64,000 nt of DNA from the NCBI GenBank assembly GCA_964016985.1, contig OZ024833.1:66480712-66544711 (forward strand), given 5' to 3'. This DNA comes from Anodontia alba. Taxonomy: Eukaryota; Mollusca; Bivalvia; Lucinida; Lucinidae. The notes under the pieces were generated by a model. It saw only the letters and a program-made list of their open reading frames with translations. It had not been told where the DNA came from and did no database searches. This document shows positions 29,780-41,975 of the stretch, in pieces; the stretch's first letter is position 1; the number at the start of each line of letters is the position of its first letter. The position numbers and the translations under genes are program-made.

Positions 29780-30099
29780 ACTACCTGTGGAAGTTGGCAG
29801 TTGGTCAAGTTCTTTTTAGATCTCTTTTGTTGAAGAAGGCTTTGTGACCCGAGGTCTCAGCTACATTAGAGTGACAGTCTTTTGATTGTCAAGATACACT
29901 GCCAAGAAGTGGTTGAGAAACTTAGAAAAAATAACCACTTATAATTTGAAACTGCAGTTTTATTTCAACAGAAGGTTCAATATGTGCAATATACAGAAAA
30001 GAAGTAGAAGGTGGAGACTTCAGAAGGCACATGTATAATGGACTTACATTTTTATAATTTATACATGTAATGTAATAATGACTATTAGATCTGAAAAAG

Positions 30100-30345
30100 A
30101 TAGGCATAGCTCCAGTTAAGGTGGTTTTTTTTTTGTTTGTTTGTTTTTTCAGTCAAAAGGTGTATAATGTATACTATCATAGCACCAGATAATAGTTTTC
30201 TTATTTCTCCATGAAAACATATGTTGTTGGTACTCATGAAAAGTGCACCATTGAGGCGTCTCTAATGAGTACTCACAACATTTGTTTTCATGGAGGAATA
30301 AGAAAGATACTTATCTGTATACCTCCTCATACCTGGAGCTATGGA
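30100..30345. mobile_element. Palindromic element, family J, beta core
   Basis: Outer ATAGCTCCAGTTAAGGTGGT and ATACCTGGAGCTATGG; core CATATGTTGTTGGTACTCAT with mirrored right arm ACAACATTTGTTTTCATGG. A shorter relative is at 30865-30995. Confidence 0.7.
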
Positions 30346-30462
30346 CAGGAACTAAGTGCCATTGGAATATTATTATAGGAGTTATTTTTAAGTTTTCTGT
30401 TCAAGGGATAATCCATGCATGTCATGGGAAATCAGTCTCTGTGTATATATGAAATGCACAGA

Positions 30463-30675
30463 TTAACCCTTGTCCTGCTGAATAAATTAAGATGCCAAGC
30501 CCGTTTCTAATTTTCAGCCAATCAGATTACTTGATCCAGATGTTGATATAAATTTGCATACTTAATGGCAAACAGTGCAGATCCAGATCAGTTGGCTTCT
30601 TCAGAAGCCAACTGATCTGGATCTACACTGTTTGCAAAGGCAGGGTATATCCGGGTTCAGCAGGACAAGGGTTAA
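30463..30675 (+). mobile_element. Palindromic MITE, family A
   Basis: TTAACCCTTGTCCTGCTGAA to CAGCAGGACAAGGGTTAA; perfect alpha hairpin. Confidence 0.87.
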
Positions 30676-31589
30676 GATTGATTGGATTGTCCGCATCCAC
30701 ACAGTCATCGGAAATGGGATTCCATTTTTCAAGGAGTTTGGGGGGTTGATTAGGAAAACTGAAATTCCTCATGACTAGTTTGATGTGGGTCTACACTGTT
30801 CATTCCTGCAGGAATGTGGCTGTTTAGGATAGATAGAAGAAGTATCAATTAATTCTGAGATCTATTACATAGCTCCAGATAAGGTGCTTTATTTTTTCAA
30901 CAAAAAATGTTGATGATTTTCTTATTTGCTGTGGCACTTCTAATGAGTACCTACAACATACATTTTCGTGGACAAATAAGAAAAGTATCTAGATATTTAG
31001 GGTAGATATAGAAGTCCTGAGGTGCATTTACTGCAAGTTTTTTTGTATGTGCTTGCCAGAAGGACTGTAACATGAAATGTTTTATTTGACATTTTCCATT
31101 TGAAACTTCATCTCAAATATCATGGAAGCCATTTCATTTCGTGTCATACATTGATGTTTGTCATTTATTGTGGAAAAAAAAGTGAAACTAATTTGTCTTT
31201 GGTAATTTGTTATTTCCTTCCCCCAAAATAATCAAGATAACTGCAGGTAACTGATGTAATGTTATACCTTGTGACTTATCAAAATATAGTTAAGACGTGT
31301 TGGTTTAGTAAAACAGTGTAAGATACCTTACCTCTACCTACAACAAAACAAATTTAATATTTCAGCAAGGCAGCACTATTAAAGCACTGGGCTTTCCTCA
31401 TACAGGCACCATCAAATGAAAGAGTAAATAACAGCTATTTCCCTAATTGAACTGGCCAAACCTCCAGATTGGAACAAATGTATGAAAGGTGTCATAAAAG
31501 GTTACTTTGAAAGTTGAATACCTCTTAAACCAGTGCTGGGGGGCATATGCAGCCTCTTAAATTACATTATTGCCTAAAGAGCAGTGTCG

Positions 31590-31675
31590 CATGTTATTAA
31601 CAGCCGTGCATTAACCGACAAAAAGCTGTGTATTAACAAGGCAATTCACGCGCTGTTAATGCACGGCTACGCAAC
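31590..31675. repeat. Inverted repeat (14-bp arms)
   Basis: AGCCGTGCATTAAC near 31602 pairs with GTTAATGCACGGCT near 31654; a further GTGTATTAACA motif lies between. Function unknown; it lies left of the larger palindrome at 31867-31988. Confidence 0.65.
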
Positions 31676-31866
31676 TTTCAATATGTTCGTATCTGGGTCA
31701 CAGAATTGCTGCCATCACCAGATGTGTCCTGCCCTGTCCCAGAATGAGCATAGTCCATGGAAAAAGCGTCGCGACATCGGTGAAAAGGCAAAACAAAATA
31801 GTGCAAGAAATAACGCAAAATGTAGCAAATGTTTTCAGATTTTATGCAATAATAGCGATCGAACAT

Positions 31867-31988
31867 AGTTTTTCAATGTATTAACATTCGCCAGGTCCCT
31901 TGGGAGGTGTTGAAAACCGCAGCCTTTGGCCTCAGTTTTCAACACCTCCCACGGGACCTGGCTAATGTTAATACATGAAAAACCATGT
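31867..31988. repeat. Long palindrome (arms ~55 bp)
   Basis: The left arm contains ATTCGCCAGGTCCCTTGGGA and TGTTGAAAACCGCAG; the right arm mirrors it with TTTTCAACACCTCCCACGGG and CCTGGCTAATGTTAATACAT. Loop around CCTTTGGCC. No second copy was seen. Confidence 0.8.
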
Positions 31989-32387
31989 TTGATCCCTATA
32001 TTGTTGCACATGAAGAGACTTAACAAATCTGAGTCTCAAATTTTCATTCTTTTGTCTGTTCTTTGTTTCCAAAGGCAACTTTTTAGATTTTTATTGACTG
32101 GCGCGGGAATCCCGCCGGTCTCTTAATATAGCTTTGGATTTTTACATATGGTAGACTATTCGATTAGCTCACTAAGGACATTTTATATTTGCCGGGATGT
32201 CGATTTGTGACGATCCCAACAAATATAAAAAGTCTCAAAACAAACTGTGTTATAAGCAGATTAATGTCCATTTTATTTTCAATTCAGTCAAGAAATTTCA
32301 TAAAGCTTAATAAAAGCAAACATCAAAGAATCACATTGTCGTTCTTTTTTACTTGTTACACTGAAAATTTATTTAATTTAAACCCTT

Positions 32388-32482
32388 CCCAGCGGGCACA
32401 TGACGTTAAAACAATATCGGCTCAACGTTGACATTGCATCGACGTTGCGGCGACGTTGTATTAATGTTGTGTGCCTGCTGGG
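32388..32482. mobile_element. Palindromic MITE, family H
   Basis: CCCAGCGGGCACATGACGTT to TGTGTGCCTGCTGGG, centre GCATCGACGTTGCGGCGACG. Confidence 0.8.
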
Positions 32483-32868
32483 TTGTCCCATATCTCTATG
32501 TAAACATAAACAAAATTTGCGCCGATACTTAGATGTTTACGTCTAAATGTTTTGTCTTGTTTATATAAAAACACAGGAAAAACAATTGCTTTGTAATATA
32601 AGGTAAAGCTGGTTTGGGGAACTTCAAATGTATTGTTGAGGATGGAAATTGATATTATCAAAAGATGACTAAATTTATTCTGACGAGGAATGAATGACTG
32701 AATTTATTATGGTTGGAAGCAGGAAAATTGAATCTGATGACGAGCATCATGAGCTGCTAGGAGGACTGATGGTTGGGAAAAATCTGATGGTCCATGCTGA
32801 GTTCAAATCCATAATGACCAGCTTCAAACCCAGATCACCATCCGTCAAACCCCCTGCTGTTAACCCTT

Positions 32869-33355
32869 AAAGTGCCAATCAAAATTGCAGCTATTGACAT
32901 TCTAACATTTTCTCATCATTTTTTGTTGCGACTGCTTTAAAAAGCAGGAGCCTCGTAGGGGTCACTCTGGTGGCGCCATCAGAGTTGGCATTGTCGTCGT
33001 AGGCCAATGGTGTCAACAATGTTTAGTCTGTGCATTTAGCTCCGATTCACAAACACCAAGGCTTCTAGGCTAACGAAACTTTATACACACATCTGCCATG
33101 ATGCACGCTGCCCACTGTCATCGACCATTACTGACCTTGACCTACTTTTCATGCTTGGCTGAACAATGTTTAGTCTATGGATTAAGCTCAATTTCTTGAA
33201 CACCACCAGCAATTGCAACAGTCATTTGACGAATTTCTTGTTCAGAAGAAATAAGGCAACATTTAATGTAAATCTTCTGATAGGTGGATATGCCTTTTTT
33301 TATGGAAAAAAAATCAAAATGCAGTTATGTTTGGCACTGTAAAGGGTTATAGAGA
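32869..33355. repeat. D/gamma shell interrupted by a tandem-repeat-like insertion
   Basis: The left end TTAACCCTTAAAGTGCCAAT and the right end TTTGGCACTGTAAAGGGTTA look like D-shell termini. Between ~32927 and 33260 sits sequence with two related stretches (ATGTTTAGTCTGTGCATTTA and ATGTTTAGTCTATGGATTAA) and one TGACCTTGACCT. Confidence 0.55.
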
Positions 33356-33457
33356 TGATATTCTCAAGTGAAAAATTACAGGTAATTCAATTCAGAATCC
33401 AAAGCATGGTTGGTTAAGCCAGTAGAGGAGTGTTAATCATTTGTACTATTGGCATTC

Positions 33458-33674
33458 TTAACCCTTGTCCTGCAGAACCCGGATATACCCTGCCTTTGCA
33501 AACAGTGTAGATCCAGATTAGTTGGCATCTGTTGGTTTCTGAAGAAGCCAACTGATCTGGATCTGCCTTGTTTGTCATTCAGTACGTGAATTTGAATCAA
33601 CAACTAGTATTATATAATCTGATTGGCTGACAGAAGTGGGTGTGGCATCTTTATTTATTCAGCATAAGGGTTAA
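33458..33674 (-). mobile_element. Palindromic MITE, family A
   Basis: TTAACCCTTGTCCTGCAGAA to AGCATAAGGGTTAA; alpha core with an extra GTTGGCATCT near the loop. Confidence 0.8.
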
Positions 33675-34186
33675 GCCCATTTCACTACCTGAAGTGATGA
33701 CTGAAGAGCAAACAGTACATTGTCTGATTTAAGTGCCAGCCCCTTTGGGGTCTACACTGCTAAGGTATGCCTCAGAATAGCTGAGAAACTTGAACAGGCT
33801 AGTATTCAGAAAATAGGTCCTTTTCACCCAATAAAATCGACATGAGGTACTCATTTAAATATCACAGTGAGGCTATTCTAAAATTAACCCCAATATGGTT
33901 AAGTTGTGAAAATATGAGGTATCAAATACTTATTAGCTTACCTGTACAAAAGCACAAAAAGCAATAGTGCATGACCACTGGCATTGACCTCCTTTAGTGT
34001 CCTCAATTTTGAAGTCCAACAAAACTAAGTGTGCCTTTGTAATGCAAAAATAGCTTACCAGTATGCCATTGGCCCAGCACGTGCGAGAGTTCGCCTTGAC
34101 ATATTCAGCTCTGCATTTAGGTCATTTTTCAGTAATCATAAGACCAAGGGTCTTTATATTCTCAGTTACCTCTAGGACAGAGCAGC

Positions 34187-34246
34187 TGCAGCCCCCCCCC
34201 CCCACCCAGCAGCTGCAGCCCCCTCCCCCTCCCCCCCCCCCCCCAT
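34187..34246 (+). repeat. C-rich low-complexity tract with repeated CAGCTGCAG
   Basis: Two CAGCAGCTGCAG-like palindromes, each followed by a run of C. The Pro-rich open frame over it is not credible as a gene. Confidence 0.85.
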
Positions 34247-35139
34247 CATGTTACCATGACCTATCTTTAATGCTTTACTGACTTGGTTTTATGTTTACCC
34301 TGTGTAACTATATGGGTTGCATTTCAGATACCTCTATTTAGGAATAAGATATCTTACATACTACATAAGATATCTTATTTAACATGTATCTTATTAGCTG
34401 TTTATATAAGATATATAATATATACACATATTATGTAAGATACATATTAATTCAGATAGCTGATTTCTAGAATATATAGTAAAAAGGCTTGACATAGAAA
34501 TGGCCGAGACCAAACACATTCTTATTTTAGTGGTGTAGCTAAAATGCGAAGGTTTACTTATATATGTTTAAATAGCGATATACAAAAAAGGAATGAAAAA
34601 TTTAAAATTTATAAACAAAAGTTATATGAGTTGACCCAGTTGGAAAACAGACTATGCCCTTTTCGGGCCCATGTTATCAAGACCGCTGTGACTTGATAAC
34701 TTAGGGTATTTATGTATCTGTGAAATGCGTACATTGCGCGATAAACGCAGCGTACAAAAATTAAAAAAAAAAAACAACTTAACTTCCTTATCAACATAAA
34801 CACAGCGTACAAAAAAGAAAAAAAAAGCTTATCTTTTCTGTCAACAACACTGTACCCATATAGGGAATGTATCCAATGCGCCATAAACCTTTCACCGAAA
34901 GGGATATACGCCAAAATGAACGCTTCTCACCAAATATTAAGGCAAATAGGCCAAACGCAGTGATTTCGGAAAATCACATGAACAAAACGTTCCACATAAG
35001 CTGTCGCATGCCGTGGCTAAGGAACGGTGATTCCCTCTACTGGTCACCTTTGTTGATACCATATGGCCGTAGAGTGTTCAGACGTCGGATCCAATAGCTC
35101 TCTCTTGCTTTCCTGGTTCGATCTGTAATAGCACTGGGC

Positions 35140-35345
35140 AATTTCAGCAGACATGTTGATGACACTTTTCTTATTTTCTTTTTTTTTCAAAAAAAAAAAA
35201 AAAAAAAAAAAAAAACAGAACGACATTTCATGCAAACTATGCAAATTGTCTCTTTTGGAGACAATTTGCATGAAATGTCATGACTGCTGGGAAAAACAAG
35301 AAAATATTTCTAAATGTCGTCTGCTGAAAATTGATGCTAAGCACT
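35140..35345. repeat. Gamma-core palindromic element with a long A run
   Basis: CAATTTCAGCAGACATGTTG at the left and AATGTCGTCTGCTGAAAATT at the right; hairpin arms GACATTTCATGCAAACTATG and TTTGCATGAAATGTCATGAC; A run about 35190-35216. Confidence 0.75.
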
Positions 35346-36532
35346 CTGGGTAAAAAAATTCAACAAACAACATTTTGAAATATTTTTCTTATTTGTCCAA
35401 GAAAACAAACACCTGCTTTGAGAATAATATCAGCAATTTTTCATCTGAAATCTCAGAGAATGAGAAAGGTCTGACTGACTGTTCAGATTTTTTACGCTAC
35501 CAGGCAACTGATTCACATAGAGGCAGCGCCGGTGAGACAGGTTAAAGAACACTGACTCTAAAAGATATGCAGGACTGACTGTCATTCTTACGTACACCTG
35601 ATCTATAAATAAACCATGGTATAATTTTCAAAACTGAAATTTATCCCATGGTCCAGCTATGGTATAATTTTCATTTAATGAAAATTAACTTTAGTTTTAT
35701 TTACATAGACACAATGCAACAGCCATTGGTCAAAGCGTGATTAGACGGAAGGGTGGACAACGGAAACGGATGGGTACGGAACCATATCTAGCACAACCCC
35801 AACACCCGGTAGCAAGCGGCCTGTGTGCTACGTTCCTTTTATACACGCTGGTGACATCAGTGGCTCCCGACACGCTTCCTGAACACGACTGGCTTTGAAA
35901 ATGCCCAAGGCTCTCCACAAGCACGCTAGTACGTACACCCGGTCCACGTCAGAGATACCACTCGACTTTTGGCTATGCGCCAGTGTGCGTCACAGTCTAC
36001 GCCAAAAGCACCCCCACAACTGGCTCTGAACATGTTTAACATCAGTTTGACAAGGCAGGACAAGTTCTATACGTCCAAGATTTCTAACGCGTCCCAGCGT
36101 GTTGGGACTTTGTCATTTTTTATTTATTTATTTATTTATTTTCAAAACGACCTGCGCACATCTAGCGTCGATGTGTGACAGCCCCATTACAGCACATCAT
36201 TTCTGATACATACCTGTATTTAATAGTGTTGGTAACTGATATCTTTGTTTTTCGGAATCGATTCTTCACCGCACTCACCAAATTTATCTGAAAAAAACTC
36301 GGGCGTAATAAAGCCTTACTTTCTAATCTTGATCTAAAATTTGAAATGAAGCCCGTTTGACTATCTAGTGATGTGTCTAAAGGTAGCAGTTAAATGGCAA
36401 ACAGAGTAGATCCTGAAGAGACACCTTGTTCCGCGGCGTATGGCCTGGGTCTGCACGTGACGCATGTTAATAGTACAACATAAAGAAGTGCTAAAATTTT
36501 CCGCGGACACCTGGCATTACCTCGGACCCATC

Positions 36533-36872
36533 AATACCGTAATAGAAATTTGAAAAGTCGACTGTGAAAATGTCGATTCCCTCGAATTTGACCCACATTT
36601 TCTAAAACGAGTATGTGCAAAATTCGGCGATTATCTATGTTAAAAGGAATCAGTTGAATAAAATGTTATTAATATATAACGGACCCAAGATGGCATTATT
36701 GCTTTATAATAATTTTAACTGGCTTAACTAAAAATAAATATGTTTAATACTAGTTTAATATGGGTGGAGTTTTGCAAACTATAGATTCCGAAGTGAAGTA
36801 AGCATCACAAGCACCCGCGACATGATAATTAACGGAAACGGACAGTAACAAGTTCGGGTATTGATGGGTCCG
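36533..36872. mobile_element. 340-bp TIR element with empty site in the other arm
   Basis: A 16-bp perfect TIR, CGGACCCATCAATACC and its complement, is flanked by TGGCATTACCT and TGGTATTACCT. In the inverted paralogue (about 48605-48635) the same site reads CTAAGGTAATGCCAGGTG with no element, so it is an insertion with a target duplication of roughly 8-11 bp. MULE or hAT origin is possible (inference). Confidence 0.82.
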
Positions 36873-37201
36873 TGGTATTACCTTTAGTTACTGAAGGTTC
36901 TTAAAGTTTTTAATTTTGTTATCGTATGCACCATAAACATTGGGACACTCGAACTCCTTACCATAATTGTCCTAAATTTGAACAATATAGATTCTAAATT
37001 TAATGAGTATTTCAGAGCAATAAACATACATACACACACACGCACGCACGCACGCAAGCTAAAGAATGTAAATAGCTGAAGCGTCGCAGTTTTCTAATCC
37101 AGACTAGCTAGTTTCAGCCAATTAAGCCTCATCAGTGGCCCGCAATTTAATGTGCTAAAAATCCAGAAGTGGCATCACACTTATCGTAGCATATCATATT
37201 T

Positions 37202-37426
37202 ATTCTAATATTCGGACACTTTAACCCCATATCATCCTTACCATGCTAGTCCAGATATTTGAACAACTCCATTTTAATACCTGTTAGCGTGTCTAAAACG
37301 GCTGGATGATTGACAAACAGTGTAGACCCAGATCGGACGCCGCATTCTAGCTGAGGCGTCCGATCTGGGCCTATACAGTTTGTTATTGCCTATCTGTCCG
37401 AATACTTAGGGTAATTACGGTATATA
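37202..37426. mobile_element. Palindromic element, family B, alpha core
   Basis: Shell: TTCTAATATTCGGACACTTT at the left and GTCCGAATACTTAGGGTAAT at the right, then TACGGTA. The alpha core has arms GTGTAGACCCAGATCGGACG. B copies or fragments: 38262-38465, 38571-38735, 39215-39400, 42621-42840, 43548-43734, 44755-44925, 46196-46609, 47980-48180. Confidence 0.8.
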
Positions 37427-38261
37427 CGAATAGCTACGGTCCTGCTCATCCTGAGCAACCATGCAAGCTGATCAGGACCTTCGCTGTCCGTCGTGAGGAA
37501 GTTTGAACACTGTAATGGAATGTACTAACGAGAAACGAAGACACTGATCAGACTGTGTGAATGTAAAGCCTAATAAGAGCCTTTGGTGTTAGCATTTCCT
37601 TTGATGATATGCAGTCATGCAGACATTATATGGTCCAGGAAGTCAGACTCAGTGACTTTCACAGGGAGAGGAGAGCTGGTAGTGGAGTTATTCTAGCGCT
37701 CGTCTGCTGAACTAGCGGTCGTTAGTCTAATCCGCCTGGGGCAGAATTCTTCTCATGACTGAGCGATGTTCATTTAATACTGTCACATTTTCATCATCCT
37801 GAAATGGTTGAACTAATGTCGACAGGACATTTAAACACCAAGAAACCAAATATATGTACGGAGTTATTCAGGTCTAACTGAGCCTTTTTGCTAACTTAGG
37901 CACGTTTCCTGAGCAGATAGCAATTATTGAGATAGTTTCTAAATTTGGAATATTTCAAATTTGCGCATGCTCACAAAGAGCTAACTCTCCAAGGGACATA
38001 ATATTAATAGCGTGGAATTCCCTCTTGTTATCTACCTTGAAATTGAATTCGGGGATTTTTCCATCTAAATATAGAATCAATAGTCCGACTATTTATATGA
38101 TTGTCGAATACGTCCAGTGTAAGGACGAGAGTGAGCAAAGACGGAACTACCCTGCAAATATCAGGAAATTATGCATCTAACGACGACTGGTTTTAACTTA
38201 TTTTGACTTTTATCAATTGTAATACAAGAGCCTCGCCATGAGAAAAGGTGATTTCGGGGCC

Positions 38262-38465
38262 TACCGTTTTTACTCTAAATGTGCGGACACTTGACCTCCT
38301 AATTTGTACTAAATTTTGAACAAGTCCAGTTAATTACCTTTTGAAGTGTCTAAAATACGACTACATGAGTGGCATACAGTGTATACCCTGATCAGACGCC
38401 GAGTTCTCGGAGTCTGATCTAGGTCTACACTGTTTGCTAATATCTGTCTTTCCCAAAACTTGTGG
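38262..38465. mobile_element. Palindromic element, family B
   Basis: CCGTTTTTACTCTAAATGTG on the left; alpha core TGTATACCCTGATCAGACGC on the left arm and GTCTGATCTAGGTCTACACT on the right. It corresponds to the SINE-interrupted copy 46196-46609 in the other arm. Confidence 0.75.
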
Positions 38466-38813
38466 TTATTATAGAACAACGTTTCTGCTACACGATTTGG
38501 ACATAATAGACGCTAAGTAGATAGCTTTTCTTTTCCGATTCAGCTCATTTACCCGTTTCATCTACCGTATTTGCCCTTAATATTCAAATACTTTAACTCT
38601 GAAATCCTGATTTTTTAGGTCCATTTGGCTATCTGGTGATGTGTGTAGGTGGTAGTGAAATGTCGAACAGTGTAGAATCTGATCAAACGCCACGTTCTTT
38701 GACATTTTATCCGATAGTTTACTCATGTAAGTCCGATAATGTTGTGTAATTACGATATGGAAATATGACACATGTTACCAGCGCAGCAGGAAGGAAGTGC
38801 TTACTGTCATCAC

Positions 38814-38816
<3 letters not shown>

Positions 38817-38856
<40 letters not shown>
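38817..38856 (+). repeat. (CT)n microsatellite
   Basis: A run of CT repeats, about 20 units. It is bracketed by an imperfect inverted repeat (GGAAGTGCTTACT near 38790 and AGTAAGCACTTCC near 38880). Confidence 0.95.
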
Positions 38857-39767
38857 GGTGATGGCGGGCGTCCGTGGAAAGTAAGCACTTCCTTTCAAGT
38901 AAACATGTGTCAGTTCCATACCACATTTCTAGGAAGTATTTGGACAGGTAAACTGTGAAGACTCCGGTCATACGCCACAGAATGCGGGTCTGGATCTGCA
39001 CTGTTTGTCAGTCATTACGTGAATTTGTATCAACAACCTGGATGAAATTATCTGATTGGCTGAAAATTAGAAGTGGGTGTGGCCTCTTTATTCAGCATGG
39101 CAAGGATTAAGAGTTGAGTTGTCCTAATATTTAATGAAAATGCAGTAGTCTGTAAATTCCTGGATTGTATAAAATCTACATGAACGTGTGTCGCTATAAG
39201 TGATATACTGTATTTACCCGAAATATTCAGACATACAGAATTGAACAAACAGTGTAGACCGATATCGGACGCCGTGTAAGGTTGTTTTACACTCACCCAA
39301 CAGTTTTAAACACATCGACATGCAGGAAAATGGAGTTGTGCCAATTTTAGGACTAGAAGGTTAAAGAGTTAAGACGTCCTACTATTTAGTGTGTAAATAC
39401 GGTATTACATGCAGGTAGGCCTGAACAAAACATGTGGACCCAATTCACACGCCGTCTGATCAGTATATAGCAGATAAGCCTGAAAAGAGTGTAGACCCAG
39501 ATCATAACGCGGCTACACTCATCCAGCAGTTGGATACATCATCATGTCATAAAATGGATCCGTTCAAATATATGAAAAAATGGCAAGGATGGAAAGGGAC
39601 TAAGATCTTGGAATAATATACACGTAGACTAAATACGGTATGCCATGATAAAGTGCGCTGTGTTTATCCTGAGCTTTGCTCGGGATGCCCAAATGGACAA
39701 TAGATGCAATAGCAGATCTATGTTATATGCGTCTGCAATAACTAACATGGTTTAGTCTAATTTAAGG

Positions 39768-39945
39768 GGATTGGATACACTTTTCCGCCCTTTGCACAAG
39801 GGAGACAATTTTTGTGACCACCTTCTAAAAAGTATCTTCTCTAAAAGGAAAGAGTTTGTTCTTAAGGGGTAATCACTTTTCAAAAGGAAGGTATAACAAT
39901 TTTGAAAGAGTTACCGCTCCTGAAAGTTTATCCATTCCTCTTAAG
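39768..39945. mobile_element. Palindromic element, family O, degraded
   Basis: GGGGATTGGATACACTTTTC, CAAGGGAGACAATTTTTGTG, a shortened core around AAAGGAAAGAGTTTG, and GAGTTACCGCTCCTGAAAGT. Confidence 0.65.
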
Positions 39946-39989
39946 TTTATATGAACTGTCTCATGAGAATAAAGAACCAGAAAATATGA

Positions 39990-40225
39990 ACTACGCTATA
40001 GTGAAGTACGGGGAGACGTTCTACGACCGCCCGACACGGCACTAACTACAGAAAAGTACGGGGGGAGACGTTCTACGACCGCCCGACACGGCACTAACAC
40101 CAAATATAGTGAAGTACGGAGAGACATTCTACGACCGCCCGACACGGCACTAACACCAACTATAGTGAATACGGAGAGACGTTCTACGACCGCCCGACAC
40201 GGCACTAACACCATCTATAGTGAAG
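39990..40225. repeat. Minisatellite, about four ~55-61-bp units
   Basis: Unit: TATAGTGAAGTACGGGGAGA then CGTTCTACGACCGCCCGACA then CGGCACTAACACCAAC. One related unit stands alone at 41215-41275 (AGTGAAGCACGGGGAGACGC). Confidence 0.9.
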
Positions 40226-40318
40226 GTGAATACGTAGATTCTAAAAGAATGACTCGAGAGCAATGAATACACTTACAAAACTGAAAACAGCCATTTTTAA
40301 AGCTCTGATGACGAAGCT

Positions 40319-40319
<1 letters not shown>

Positions 40320-40354
<35 letters not shown>

Positions 40355-40610
40355 AGTCTTTAGGCTTCTGAATGCTGATTTTGGAGCGGTTCGGAAGGGC
40401 TATCGCACGTTGCAGGGAGATAGGTTGCTGCGTGGGCGGTCTACGGCGAGCTGTTAACCCAATTATGGATGATAACATAGTCTTCCTCTTTGACTGCAGG
40501 ACGGGGAGTCTGGCCTTGAACTGGGTGGCCGCTGCATCTTCGGTCTGTTTTGGAGAATAGATGTTTTCTGTCGATGTCTGTTGTGGGTCTTGTTTGTTCC
40601 TCATCTTTTT
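40320..40610 (-). pseudogene. Retrocopy-like fragment with poly(A) on the minus strand
   Basis: A run of ~30 T (40320-40350) is a poly(A) tail on the minus strand. Directly upstream on that strand is an 83-residue ORF (40604 to 40353) ending SKISIQKPKD and stop, only ~5 bases before the A run. It is GC-richer than its surroundings. No family is recognised. It could be the 3' end of a non-LTR element or a processed gene fragment. Confidence 0.4.
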
Positions 40611-41436
40611 TTCTTTCTTTGTCTCGGGAGGGCTGCGTTTCGTGACTGTGGCCTTTTCTTGGTAACTTCTTTTTATATTATTTTTTTTACTATTTCATTA
40701 CTATTAAACAGTAAAAATTCAGATCAGCCAGAGAAGCAACACAATTTGATAAAAGCCTTACGTGATCATATTCGATAACAGCTATGCATGATCATATTCT
40801 ATAGCATGCAATGAATCTGTAAGCGGACAGCGAAGGTCGTGGCCACAGTGCGTGGAAGCGCTGTCTCGGATCTGGGACTTCGCTTTCCGCATGTGCCTCA
40901 GAGACATATTTTCAAACTGTGTAGCTCAATTCAAATAAAATGTACCCAAACATATCCAAATTCATAGAATGTTGGGCAACAATACGTATCTGAAGGCCCT
41001 GGTCTCACTGGAGTGAACCCGTGCAAGTGCTCGACCCGCAGTTAAGTCATCCGAAAGGATGACTTACAAGGAGTGTCCTATAACCACCATGTAATTTTCA
41101 AGAGCTTGTAATGCGGTGTCAATATCAGGACACAAGGCTGCTAGACCCTTACATAAATTTTCAAAAATTCAGGAATAGGCTGAATGATCACAAAGGATTA
41201 GAAAATATAAACTACACTACAGTGAAGCACGGGGAGACGCTTTACGGTCGCCACACGGCACTTACACTACTAACTGCATACGTATATTAAAGGCTTAATG
41301 TATACAAATATTAAGAGATAAATAAACAAATCAACTTTTAACAGAGTGAGTATGGCGTGCCACTTTACAATAAACCCCTATTATATGCTATAGATAAACC
41401 ACGATCATTGTCGAGGTTTTAGGTATACGTCTACCA

Positions 41437-41605
41437 TGGTTTGCGCGCAGGTACGATGCGATAATGCACGAGTGTGAACGAGTGCATTATCGCACGTACA
41501 TGCGCAGAGCCATGGTATAACTGATTTATCACATTTTCAAGCATGTAGATCATATTTCATGCTGAATGTTGGGAATTTAGGCTACTATGTGATAAAATAT
41601 CACAT
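41437..41605. repeat. Fold-back element, family S
   Basis: Palindrome ACGATGCGATAATGCACGAG with partner GAGTGCATTATCGCACGTAC; right part ATGCTGAATGTTGGGAATTT. Confidence 0.75.
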
Positions 41606-41975
41606 CTTACGGAATCAATATTCAAGTTTGTGCTATCACAAGTTTATGACTATTTTGTGACATGGTCAATTTTCTGATTTTCTGACCATAGGAAATAATT
41701 CTGATCTCGGTTTGCCTGAGTCAATCTAAAATGGTATTTGGCGATTCTTGTTAACATTGGCTAGATCTTTTCAATATAAATCTGTATGCAAAACATAATC
41801 AAAATTTTCTTAAGGACTCAAGAGCTTTGATCGTTTTTATAAACTGACTGCAGAAAATAAGTTTGACCTCGGCTTTGCCTCGGTTAATGAAAATTGTCAT
41901 TTGACAATTCCTTCGGTTAGATACCAGTATTATTACCTTTTCAATATTCTATCAAAAGCCCCCATACGGCTTACC

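Larger units (their letters stand above)
36187..38650 (+). repeat. Left arm of a large inverted duplication
   Basis: Aligns in inverse orientation with 46020-48903. Anchors: GCTGAAGCGTCGCAGTTTTC (37078) against the complement of 48284-48303; TCAGACTCAGTGACTTTCAC (37645) against ~47215-47234; GGCACGTTTCCTGAGCAGAT (~37899) against the complement of ~46957-46976. It contains family B MITEs (37202-37426, 38262-38465), a family M SINE (37675-37850) and a private 340-bp insertion (36533-36872). Confidence 0.85.

Noticed and set aside
29780..30500. Polyadenylation signal for SMARCD
   Set aside because: No AATAAA or ATTAAA at a plausible position; the AATAAATTAAG near 30480 belongs to a family A MITE.
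34063..34281. Proline-rich open frame
   Set aside because: Low-complexity C runs; no start context or splice support.
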